NCBI RefSeq assembly: GCF_050942215.1
Contig: NZ_CP192056.1
Location: forward strand, 5,332,001 to 5,396,000
Reading direction: 5' to 3'
Origin: Sphaerimonospora sp050942215
GTDB taxonomy: Bacteria > Actinomycetota > Actinomycetes > Streptosporangiales > Streptosporangiaceae
Length of the DNA: 64,000 bases
Shown here: piece after piece, positions 24,787 to 32,817 of the stretch
How the letters are laid out: each line of letters begins with the position of its first letter
How positions within the stretch are numbered: the stretch's first letter is position 1
Translations under genes and position numbers: made by a program
The notes under the pieces: generated by a model
The model's input: only the letters and a program-made list of their open reading frames with translations
Databases searched by the model: none
Told to the model about the DNA's origin: nothing

Positions 24787-25656
24787 TTGGAATGCGAGCC
24801 GACCTTGAGATACGAAGCCCCGAGCCACCTGGGGAGGAACGCCTCAAGCAGCACGCAATGGGGCACCTCGGGAGGCGCCGGGTGGGACACCTCGACGCGG
24901 GCGACGTGGCACACGCGCGGCGACGACGGCTCCTTCTTCGGTTACGTTTCGACCCAGGGGGCGCCACTCGTCGAGCTGCTCGCCCCCCGGCCGGGTGAGC
25001 GTGTGCTCGACCTCGGCTGCGGCACCGGCGTGCTGACCGCCGAGATCGCCGCCCGTGGCGCACAGGTGCTGGGCATCGACGGCTCGCACACCATGATCGA
25101 GGCGGCGATAGCGCAGCATCCCGGCCTGGACTTCACGGTCGGCGACGCCAACGACTTCACCGTGGCCCAGCCGTACGACGCGGTCTTCTCCAACGCGGCG
25201 CTGCACTGGATGAGCCGCGATCCGGACTCGGTGATCGAGTGCGTACGGCTTGCGCTGCGGCCCGGCGGCCGTTTCGTGGCCGAGTTCGGCGGGGCGGGCA
25301 ACTGCGCCACGCTGACCTCGGCGATGCTCACCGCGTGGCGGGAACACGGTCTGCGCGAGCCCGAGTTGCCGTGGTACTTCCCCAGTCCCGCCGAGTACGC
25401 CACGCGTTTGGAGAAGAGCGGGTTCGCCGTCAGGGTCGTGGAGTGCTTCGACTGCCCCACGCCACTGGACGGTTGCCCGAACGGCGCGGCCGACTGGGTC
25501 CGGATGTTCGCCGGCGCACTGCTCGAACAGGTGCCTCCGGCGACCGTCGAGCCGCTGCTCCGGCGGGTCAACGAGCTCGCCGCCCCCGCGTTGCGGCACG
25601 AGTCCGGCTGGCTGGCCGATTATGTCCGCCTGCGGTTCGCCGCCGTACGGCACTGA
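24787..25656 (+). CDS. class I SAM-dependent methyltransferase
   Basis: A methyltransferase of up to 289 residues. Motif I VLDLGCGTGVLTAEIA is near residue 73, GIDGSHTMIEAA binds the SAM ribose, and FSNAALHWMSRDPDSVIECVRLALRPGGRFVAEFGG is the trans-aconitate/malonyl-methyltransferase-like core. The C-terminal part contains a Cys-rich ECFDCPTPLDGCPNG. The N-terminal 40 residues are poorly conserved in character: the frame opens at a TTG and the first homologous residues are WDTSTRATWHTRGDD, so the true start is uncertain. The target substrate is not known. Confidence 0.82.
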   Translation: MECEPTLRYEAPSHLGRNASSSTQWGTSGGAGWDTSTRATWHTRGDDGSFFGYVSTQGAPLVELLAPRPGERVLDLGCGTGVLTAEIAARGAQVLGIDGSHTMIEAAIAQHPGLDFTVGDANDFTVAQPYDAVFSNAALHWMSRDPDSVIECVRLALRPGGRFVAEFGGAGNCATLTSAMLTAWREHGLREPELPWYFPSPAEYATRLEKSGFAVRVVECFDCPTPLDGCPNGAADWVRMFAGALLEQVPPATVEPLLRRVNELAAPALRHESGWLADYVRLRFAAVRH

Positions 25657-25792
25657 CCTCGGCGACCGGGTCACACCATCACGTCGTCGACGGTCCGGAG
25701 GGAAGAAATCGACGCTCCTGAGGGAGGAAACGGCCACCAAGACAGGGGGATTTGCCAGACTATGTTCTGGTCCATGAGTGATGGGGAAAGCC

Positions 25793-27811
25793 TTGAACTT
25801 CTGCCTGAGTGACCTCGTGCCACCGTTGCGCTGGAGTGACGCCACCCGCATCGACCTCCTCGTGGCCCGGCCCGGGCTGCCCGACGCCTGGTGGCGGAGC
25901 CTCCCCCTCTCCCACGTGCTCACCGCACACGATCCGTCCTCGCTCGGCGAGCTGCTCACCGATCTGGCCATGGAGCACTGGCCGGCCGCCGCCGTGGGGG
26001 ACCTCCTGCCCGCGCTGTACGTGCTCGATCCGGATGAGGCCGACGACCCTCAGGTCACGATCGCGCTGAACCGTACGGGCTCCTGGCCCGGGCTCCTGTC
26101 GCTGTCCGCCCGGGAGCTGGCCGACCAGCCGTTCATCAACGCCCGCCCGATGCTGGCCGCCCTGTTCACCACCGTGTTCGAACGGCTCTCGCCGTCCGCC
26201 GCGCTTTCTCCGGCCGGACCTTCGGCCGCCGCCGGACGCCCCGGCCCCATGTCCGGTGCCTTCGCATCCGGTGCCTTCGAACCCCCCGCCGTCGAACCGC
26301 TCGCCGTCGAACCCCCCGCCGTCGAACCCCCTGCCGCCGAGCCTCCCGCCATCGAACGCGCTGCCGTCGAAACCCCTGCAATCGAATCCCCGGCGTCCGG
26401 CTCCCCCGCCGCCGAACCCCAGGCTCCCCGGCCGCGGGCCCTCGAACCTTCGGCGCCCGGCCTGCCGGACTCGGCCGGTTTTCCAGACTCGATCGGCTTC
26501 GCGGGCCCGGCCGGCTCCCCGGTCTCGGTCGACCTCCCCGCCCTGATCGACTCGGCCTTCGCCGACCTGGACGACCAGACCTGGATGGTGGCGCAGAACC
26601 GGGTGTTCACCAGCGGCCCGTCGTCCGTCGAAGACCTGGCCAGGCTGCTGGCCGTCTCCCCCGACGTGATCACCGCCCTGGAGGCCGCCCTCAGGGCCCG
26701 GCTGGCCGAATGGCTCACGCTTCCCGTGGCGGAGCCGTACCGCGAACACCTGGCAGGTACGGCGGAGGCACTGGGCACGGCCGCTCCCCTCGCGCACCTG
26801 GCGGCCGTCGCCGACTGGCATGGCCGGGAGCTGCGCTTCCTGGAGGTGCCGGCGTGGCAGTTCGTGCTCGCCACGCTGCCCGGCTACCGCGTCTCCGGCG
26901 ACTGGCTGGTGGCCGCTGACCCGGCGGAGCTGCGCGAACGGACCCGCCGCCTGATAGCCGAGGCGGAGCCGCCGCCCACGGTCGCCCGCGCCGTGGAGCT
27001 GGTCGCCTCCCTCGGCATCCGTCCGGATGTGGCCAAGCAGTGGCTGGAGACCGTGCCCCAGATCCGCATCCAGAGCGGCTCCCGGCCATCAGCGCCTCCG
27101 GACAGGGCCGATCGCCGGGAGGCCGGCGACATCCCCGGCGGCATCCCCGGCGAAGTTCCGGACGGCGTCCCCGGCGCCCTCCCCGGCGGTGACGCCTCCG
27201 AGGGCCCTCCCGGCGGGATTCCCTTCGGGCTCTTCGCCGGACCGCCTGCCGAGCTCCCCTCAGGGCTTCCCGCGGGGCTCTCCGCCGGGCTTCCCGCCGG
27301 GCTCAAGGACGTCGCGCTCACCCGGCGCTGCTTCCGCCAGCCGGACGGCCGGTGGTGGCTCAGGGTCGACGTGACCGGTGCGCACCTGAGCGGCGGCGAG
27401 GTGTCGCTGCCCACCGGCTTCGCCGCCTATCTCGGGCTCGCCCCGGGCACGAGCCGCGTCGTGCGCAGCTCCGCCGGGGCCGTCGTGCTGGCCTGGCACG
27501 CCCACCCCGTCCTCCGCTCGATGGAGCGGCTCCTGACGGAGGTGGCGGCCGAGGAGGACGGCCACCTCTTCCTCACCCTCTCCGAGGAGGGGATGCTGCG
27601 CGTACGGCATCTGCCCGCCGCACAGGACGGAGAGACGACGAGGAGGGCGCTGCGCCTGGTGGGCTACACCGCGCCCGGCCGTGACCGGGAGCAGGCCGAG
27701 CGCGTGATCGCGACCCGGATCGGGCTCACCCACGGACAGGCCGACCGAGAAGAACTCCTCGCGCGGCTGCGCGAACGCGGAGACCGCGATCTGCTGGAAC
27801 TGCTGGGATAG
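25793..27811 (+). CDS. paralogue A of the region-4-HTH family (low-complexity inserts, HTH decayed)
   Basis: A protein of about 672 residues (numbered here from the upstream GTG frame at 25778). The N-terminus LNFCLSDLVPPLRW, the segment GLPDAWWRSLPLSHVL and the C-terminal 165 residues (TRRCFRQPDGRWWLRVDV ... RIGLTHGQADREELLARLRERGDRDLLELL) align closely with the gene at 30009. Between them lie two low-complexity stretches, VEPPA-type pentapeptides (about 165-230) and Gly/Pro-rich runs (about 450-510). Where its paralogue has a clear region-4 helix-turn-helix, this copy reads SSVEDLARLLAVSPDVITALEAALR, keeping the helices but losing the TRERIRQIE recognition face. The winged-helix-like middle is missing. 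Start TTG 25793 aligns with the paralogue start and has GGGGA five bases upstream; GTG 25778 is the alternative. It is followed three bases later by the helicase gene. Confidence 0.75.
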   Translation: MNFCLSDLVPPLRWSDATRIDLLVARPGLPDAWWRSLPLSHVLTAHDPSSLGELLTDLAMEHWPAAAVGDLLPALYVLDPDEADDPQVTIALNRTGSWPGLLSLSARELADQPFINARPMLAALFTTVFERLSPSAALSPAGPSAAAGRPGPMSGAFASGAFEPPAVEPLAVEPPAVEPPAAEPPAIERAAVETPAIESPASGSPAAEPQAPRPRALEPSAPGLPDSAGFPDSIGFAGPAGSPVSVDLPALIDSAFADLDDQTWMVAQNRVFTSGPSSVEDLARLLAVSPDVITALEAALRARLAEWLTLPVAEPYREHLAGTAEALGTAAPLAHLAAVADWHGRELRFLEVPAWQFVLATLPGYRVSGDWLVAADPAELRERTRRLIAEAEPPPTVARAVELVASLGIRPDVAKQWLETVPQIRIQSGSRPSAPPDRADRREAGDIPGGIPGEVPDGVPGALPGGDASEGPPGGIPFGLFAGPPAELPSGLPAGLSAGLPAGLKDVALTRRCFRQPDGRWWLRVDVTGAHLSGGEVSLPTGFAAYLGLAPGTSRVVRSSAGAVVLAWHAHPVLRSMERLLTEVAAEEDGHLFLTLSEEGMLRVRHLPAAQDGETTRRALRLVGYTAPGRDREQAERVIATRIGLTHGQADREELLARLRERGDRDLLELLG

Positions 27812-27814
27812 CGG

Positions 27815-29875
27815 ATGTCCCGGCTCGCGATCGCACCGGAGTTCGTCCGTGATCTCGGTGCACTGGCCCCCCCGGTGCGCCGGGATGTGATCGTCATGCT
27901 GCGCAGGCTTCTGCTGGGCTCCCCAGCGGCACCGCATCCGGAACGGGTCAGGGGCGGCCGGGACCGGCGCGTCATCACACTGCGACTCGCCGACCAGCAC
28001 CGGGGCGTCGCCGTACGGCACGACGATCTGTACTGGCTCGTCACCGTGCTGCCCGACACCATGGCGTGGTCCTTCGCCCAGCGCCACCGGTTCGGGGTGA
28101 ATCCGGCGATCGGGGTCGTCGAGACCTGGGACGCCGAGGCGCTGGAGCGGATCGAGCCGGCGTTGCGACGGGCCTCGCTGAGCTCGGATCGGCGGCTTTT
28201 CGCCGCGTACCGCGACGCCGACCTGCTGAACCTCGGCATCGACGACGAACTGCTGCCGCTGCTGCGGCTGATGGTCTCCGAGTCCCACCTCATGGCGGTG
28301 GAGCCGCTGCTGCCGGAGAGCCAGCTCGCCCCGCTTTCCGTGCTCGCCCGCGGCGGCTCGCCGGAGGCGGCCTGGCGGGAGCTGGACTCGTGCCGATCGT
28401 CGCCGGGGCTCGTGAGCGATCCCGACGACCTGCCGTCGGCGCTGCGGCGCAGCCCGCACCGTGCGGTGTTCACGCCCGATCGGCACACGCTCGACCGGGT
28501 GCTCACGCTGCCGCACTGGTGCACCTTCCTGTATCCGCCGCAGCACACCTACGCCAACCGGCTCTACTACGACCGTCCGGTGCTGGTCACCGGGGGCGCG
28601 GGCACCGGAAAGACGATCATCGCCCTGCACCGGGCGGCCCATCTCGCCCGGGCGGGCACCGGCCGGATCCTGCTGGTCACCTTCTCCCAGGGCCTGGCGG
28701 CCGAGCTGTCGGCGAAGCTCGACATGATCCTCGACGACAAGGCGGCGCGCGGCCGGATCGAGGTGGGGAACATCGACCGCGTCGCCCAGCGCGTGGTCGC
28801 CGAGGCGGAGGGCCATCCGCCCACGATCGTCGGCGCCGACGACCTCGCCGAGCTGTGGCGGGAGGCGGTGGGCGGCCGGTTCGGGCCCGCGTTCCTGCAC
28901 CGCGAGTGGGAGCAGGTCATCCTCGCCCAGGACCTGCGCACGCTGGAGGAGTATCAGGCCGCGACACGGCCGGGCCGCGGCGTCGAGCTGGACGCGGCGG
29001 CCAGGGCAGCCGTGTGGGCGGCCGTGCGGCACGTCGTCGGGCGGCTGCGGGAGTCCGGCCGCCGCACGCTGATCCAGCTCGCCTCCGACGCGGCGGGGCT
29101 GCTCGGCCGGGCGGTGGGCGACCTGCTGGGCGACGAGGCCCCGGGGCGGGAGCCGTACCGGCACGTGGTGGTGGACGAGGCGCAGGACCTCCATCCGGCG
29201 CAGTGGCGGCTGCTGCGGTCGGCTGTCCCCGTCAGTCCGAACGACCTGTTCATCGTGGGCGACCCCCATCAGCGGATGTTCGACACCCGGGTGGCGCTCG
29301 CCGACGTCGGCATCCCGGCCCGCAGGTACCACCTCAAGATCTCCTACCGGCTGCCGCAGGAGATCCTGTCGTGGGGCGTGCGGCTGCGCGGCGGCGGCCC
29401 GGCCGACGGTCTGGTCAGCGGGCAGGCCGACCTGTACGGCTTCCGCACGGTCGGCCACGGCCCGCGCCCGATGGTGCGGGAGTACGTGAGCCAGGAGGCC
29501 GAGATCGACGGGCTCGTCTCCCATGTCTCGGCGTGGCTGGAGGAAGGCGTGCCCATGGCCGGCATCGGCGTCGCCGCGCGTACGGCGGACCTGGTCAGGG
29601 CCGCCCGTACGGCACTGCGCGACGCGGGCGTCACGGTCAAGGTCACGATGCTGCACGGCATGAAAGGGCTGGAATTCCGGCGGGTGGCCGTGATAGGCGT
29701 GGCAGACGGAATCGTGCCGGCGCCGGAAGCGCTGACCCCGGTCACCGAGGATCCCACGGCCCGGGCGCACGATCTGCAGAGAGAACGGGGGCTGCTCTAC
29801 GTGGCGTGCACGCGAGCGAGCGAACTTCTTTATGTGTCCTACTGCGGACGCGCCAGTCCCTTCCTGCCCACATGA
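27815..29875 (+). CDS. RelE/ParE-like domain fused to a UvrD/Rep-type helicase
   Basis: A 686-residue superfamily 1 helicase. Residues 1-95 resemble a RelE/ParE toxin fold (IAPEFVRDLGALAPPVRRDVIVMLRRLL ... VRGGRDRRVITLRLADQHRGVAVRHDDLYWLVTVLPD). The helicase core has Walker A VTGGAGTGKTIIAL (258-271), the DEAQD Walker B HVVVDEAQDLHPAQ (451-464), motif III GDPHQRMFD (483-491), motif V HGMKGLEFRRVAVIG (615-629) and motif VI ERGLLYVACTRA (658-669). The 2A/2B regions are short, so it is smaller than UvrD. It starts three bases after paralogue A and is surely coexpressed. RelE-like start plus helicase suggests action on RNA or on stalled complexes, but the activity of the N-domain is not known. 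Confidence 0.85.
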   Translation: MSRLAIAPEFVRDLGALAPPVRRDVIVMLRRLLLGSPAAPHPERVRGGRDRRVITLRLADQHRGVAVRHDDLYWLVTVLPDTMAWSFAQRHRFGVNPAIGVVETWDAEALERIEPALRRASLSSDRRLFAAYRDADLLNLGIDDELLPLLRLMVSESHLMAVEPLLPESQLAPLSVLARGGSPEAAWRELDSCRSSPGLVSDPDDLPSALRRSPHRAVFTPDRHTLDRVLTLPHWCTFLYPPQHTYANRLYYDRPVLVTGGAGTGKTIIALHRAAHLARAGTGRILLVTFSQGLAAELSAKLDMILDDKAARGRIEVGNIDRVAQRVVAEAEGHPPTIVGADDLAELWREAVGGRFGPAFLHREWEQVILAQDLRTLEEYQAATRPGRGVELDAAARAAVWAAVRHVVGRLRESGRRTLIQLASDAAGLLGRAVGDLLGDEAPGREPYRHVVVDEAQDLHPAQWRLLRSAVPVSPNDLFIVGDPHQRMFDTRVALADVGIPARRYHLKISYRLPQEILSWGVRLRGGGPADGLVSGQADLYGFRTVGHGPRPMVREYVSQEAEIDGLVSHVSAWLEEGVPMAGIGVAARTADLVRAARTALRDAGVTVKVTMLHGMKGLEFRRVAVIGVADGIVPAPEALTPVTEDPTARAHDLQRERGLLYVACTRASELLYVSYCGRASPFLPT

Positions 29876-30008
29876 TCTCCAGGGAGTTTCCACGGATCTT
29901 CATCGTGGCGCGGCGCCATCCGGACGGCCGCGAGAGCAGGAAGATCCACACGACGCGACCTGGATCCCCTAGTCTGATCCGCGGACACCTTCCCCTTGTT
30001 GGACATGC

Positions 30009-31907
30009 ATGAACCTGAGCCTTAGCGACATCGTCCCCCCGTTGCGCTGGACCGCGCCCAGTCAGGTGGAGCCGATCGCGAGCGACCCCGGCCTCCCCGA
30101 CGCCTGGTGGCACGCGCTGCCACTCGATCGCGCCTGTGCGGCGGTGGGCACCGCCCAGGTGGCGTCCCGGCTGGCCGACCTCACCACCGCCTGCTGGGCG
30201 CACCTGATCCTCGGGGACATCCTTCCGCTGCTCAGGTTCACCGATCCCCAGGAGAGCCAGAAGACGCCCGGCCCCCGCGAGAGCGTCCACCGGCTCTTCA
30301 CCGAGATGATCGACAAGCTGCTGGCCACCGATCCCGGCGAGGACGCCGCACCGGTCGGTGTCCCGGTCCCCCCGGCCCTGCCGGAACGCCCGATGCCCGA
30401 AGTCATCGACGAGATCTTCGCGGGGCTGGACGAGCGGCAGCTGGCGATCGCCAGGGACCGGCTCTACTTCGATGCCTCCCTCCACGCCGAACAGCAGCAG
30501 CCCGGCCAGGCCGTACACCACCGGGCCACCCTGGACGAGCTCGCCCAGCGCTTCTCGATCACCCGGGAGCGGATCCGGCAGATCGAACGCGACCTGCGCG
30601 ACCACGTCATGGAGTGGCTGACCCGCCCGGAGGCCGCTCCGCTGAACGCCCACCTGTCCTGGCTGCGCAACCGGCTCGGCGCGGCCGTGCCCGCCGACGA
30701 CCTCGCGGCCGCCGTGCCCTGGCACCGCGCGGAACTCGTCACGCTGGCCATCCCCGCCTGGCGGGTCGTCCGTACGCTGCTCAGCGGATATGAGCAGGTG
30801 GACGGCTGGCTGGTCGCCGGGGGCGCCGACGAGCTGCGGGAGAAGACCCGGCAGCTCTTCGCCGACGGGCCGCGCCCGCTGGGCGAGTCCGTGGTTTTGA
30901 TCGGCAAGCTCGGCATCCGCGAGGACATGGCCGAGCGCTGGCTCGCCGCGATCCCGCACCTGCGGGTCCTGGACGGCCACGTGGTGCCCTGGCCGCGCGC
31001 CCTGGGCGACCGGGCCGAGGCGGTGCTGTCCGTCGCGGGAACCCCGCTGACGCCCGAGGAGATCCAGGCGCGGATCGGCGGAGAGCACAGCCTCGCCGGT
31101 GTACGCGGCCAACTCGGCTCCGACGAACGGTTCCTGCGTCTCGACCGCAGCAAGTACGGCCTGCGGCGCTGGGGCGGCGACGAATACCTGGGCATCCGGG
31201 AGATGATCACCCGGGAGATCGAGCGGGCCGGCGGCGAGGCCTCCGTGAACACGATCGTGGACAGTCTCACCTCGCGCTACGACGTAAGCGAGAGCTCCAT
31301 AAGGGCGTACGCCGGGGGGCCCGGGTTCGAGCGCACCCAGCGCGGCCACATCAGGATCGCCGGGCAGGAGCCCGCCGAGCCGTACCATCCGCGTCGCGAC
31401 GTGTCGATGACCCGCCGCTGCTTCCGCAGCCGCGACGGCCGCTGGTGGCACCGCGTCGACGTCAACGCCGAGCACCTGCGCGGTTCCGGCTCTCCCCTGC
31501 CGACCGGCTTCGCCGCGCACCTGGGCATGGCCCCCGGTGGGCAGCTCACCGCCTCGGCGCCGAGCGGCGAGGTGATCATAAGCTGGCACAACCAGCCGAC
31601 CATCGGGTCGATCAGGCCGGTGCTCGCCGAGTACAACGCCTCCGAGGGCGACCACGTGTTCCTCACGGTCTCCGACGGCGGAGAGCTGCTGACCCGGTTC
31701 CTGCCCGCCGCCGTGGCCGGGCTGCCGCCGCTCAACCAGGCCCTGTACCTCATCGGCTACACGGCTCCGGTCGCCTCCGAGGCGGAGGGGCTGCGGCTGA
31801 TCGGCGCCCGCATCGGCCTGCCCGAGGGCGCCTCGCGAGAGGAGGTGCTCGACCGGCTGCGCGAGCGCGGCGACCGGGAGATCCTGCGGTTCCTCCCCTC
31901 CGCTTAG
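30009..31907 (+). CDS. paralogue B: sigma-70 region-4-like HTH protein with winged-helix middle
   Basis: A 632-residue soluble protein. Order of parts: N-terminal family domain (1-110; SLSDIVPPLRW, GLPDAWWHALPLD), a helical region with ATLDELAQRFSITRERIRQIERDLRDHVMEWL (173-204), which is a near-canonical sigma-70 region 4.2 helix-turn-helix, a mid helical domain (225-315), two winged-helix-like units (about 335-388, GDRAEAVLSVAGTPLTPEEIQARIG ... RSKYGLRRWG, HARE-like; about 393-450) and the C-terminal family domain (465-632). It has no region 2, so it is not a complete sigma factor. It lies 133 bases after the helicase, with a TAGTCT at 29970-29975 as a possible -10. Function is unknown. Confidence 0.8.
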   Translation: MNLSLSDIVPPLRWTAPSQVEPIASDPGLPDAWWHALPLDRACAAVGTAQVASRLADLTTACWAHLILGDILPLLRFTDPQESQKTPGPRESVHRLFTEMIDKLLATDPGEDAAPVGVPVPPALPERPMPEVIDEIFAGLDERQLAIARDRLYFDASLHAEQQQPGQAVHHRATLDELAQRFSITRERIRQIERDLRDHVMEWLTRPEAAPLNAHLSWLRNRLGAAVPADDLAAAVPWHRAELVTLAIPAWRVVRTLLSGYEQVDGWLVAGGADELREKTRQLFADGPRPLGESVVLIGKLGIREDMAERWLAAIPHLRVLDGHVVPWPRALGDRAEAVLSVAGTPLTPEEIQARIGGEHSLAGVRGQLGSDERFLRLDRSKYGLRRWGGDEYLGIREMITREIERAGGEASVNTIVDSLTSRYDVSESSIRAYAGGPGFERTQRGHIRIAGQEPAEPYHPRRDVSMTRRCFRSRDGRWWHRVDVNAEHLRGSGSPLPTGFAAHLGMAPGGQLTASAPSGEVIISWHNQPTIGSIRPVLAEYNASEGDHVFLTVSDGGELLTRFLPAAVAGLPPLNQALYLIGYTAPVASEAEGLRLIGARIGLPEGASREEVLDRLRERGDREILRFLPSA

Positions 31908-31974
31908 GCTCCGAGGTCCCGCGGTCACGGGGGCGTCCGGCGAACACCGTCAGCCACGATCTAGGCTCGGGAGC

Positions 31975-32730
31975 ATGCTGTCCCTGTACGACATGGTGAC
32001 CGGGCGGACCGAGCCGATCGTCCCGCCTTCCTCGCGGGTCCTGCTGATGCACGTCCACGGGGGCGGGGCCGATGACCGGCCCGCGCGGCTGGACGAGCTG
32101 CGCCCGCTCGTGCTCGCCGACGTGGTGCGCAGGATGGGCGAGCGGCGGCGGCTGCGCGTGCTCGCCTTCCATGACGTCGAGCCGCCGCGCGACGACGTAC
32201 TCGCGCTCAACGTGCGCCCGCAGGAGCACCCTTCGCCGGCGGGCGCCGACGTACGGATCGACCTTCACGTCGGCGCGGCCGGGTCCCCGACGCCCCGGAA
32301 CGGCTCCCCGGGCCGCTGGGCGGTGACCGGGCGGGTCGGCCTCCCCCGGCAGCCGGACGCCGCTTACCTGTCCGATGTCTCAGCGGCCGGGCTCGATCCG
32401 GTGGCCGTACGGCAGGCCTTCCTGGCGTACGGATATCGGTCGCCGATCGAGCTGACCTGGGCCGTCCTGCGCGAGGCCGACGAGACGCTCAGACGGTGGC
32501 GGCGGCGGGTCGCCGAGTGGGCCGAGTCGCCCAGCCGTCCCATCGACAAGGACCGCGCTGCGCCCGTGCAGCTGGCGCTCGACGACGACCTCGACACGCC
32601 GCTCGCGCTCCACCTGCTGGCCGAGCTCGGAGACGACGAGTCGGTGCCGCCGGGGTCGCGGTTCGAGACGTTCCTCCACTTCGACCACGTCCTCGGTCTC
32701 GGTCTCCCGGCCGACATCGGCAGGATCTAG
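31975..32730 (+). CDS. degenerate MshC/cysteinyl-tRNA-synthetase-like protein
   Basis: A 251-residue protein that looks like a shrunken CysRS or MshC. The start LSLYDMVTGRTEPIVPPSSRVLLMHVHGG matches the first strand and turn of those enzymes, and the second half (LSDVSAAGLDPVAVRQAFLAYGYRSPIELTWAVLREADETLRRWRRRVAEW ... LALDDDLDTPLALHLL) matches the region of MshC/CysRS around the class Ia connective and DALR helices. The HIGH motif, the zinc-binding Cys set and KMSKS are all absent, and about 150 residues are missing relative to MshC. It is therefore very unlikely to activate cysteine. It may be a regulatory or scaffold paralogue. mshB, the preceding step in mycothiol synthesis, lies 2.3 kb away. 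Confidence 0.7.
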   Translation: MLSLYDMVTGRTEPIVPPSSRVLLMHVHGGGADDRPARLDELRPLVLADVVRRMGERRRLRVLAFHDVEPPRDDVLALNVRPQEHPSPAGADVRIDLHVGAAGSPTPRNGSPGRWAVTGRVGLPRQPDAAYLSDVSAAGLDPVAVRQAFLAYGYRSPIELTWAVLREADETLRRWRRRVAEWAESPSRPIDKDRAAPVQLALDDDLDTPLALHLLAELGDDESVPPGSRFETFLHFDHVLGLGLPADIGRI

Positions 32731-32817
32731 GGAGTGCGCGCGGCAGGGCATGCTGACAGGCACTCACCGGGCAGTGCACCCGGGCAGTGCACCCGGGCCG
32801 GGCGCGTACCGTCCGCT

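Noticed and set aside
26270..26420. CRISPR-like short repeats in paralogue A
   Set aside because: Irregular Pro/Ala/Glu codon repeats inside an open frame, without spacers.
30009..31907. Paralogue B as a true sigma factor
   Set aside because: Only the region-4 helix-turn-helix is present; region 2, needed for -10 melting and core binding, is absent.
27260..31928. Two very long minus-strand frames (877 and 728 codons) opposite the helicase and paralogue B
   Set aside because: Their translations are His/Arg/Gln/Pro-rich mirror products; the plus strand encodes recognisable domains.
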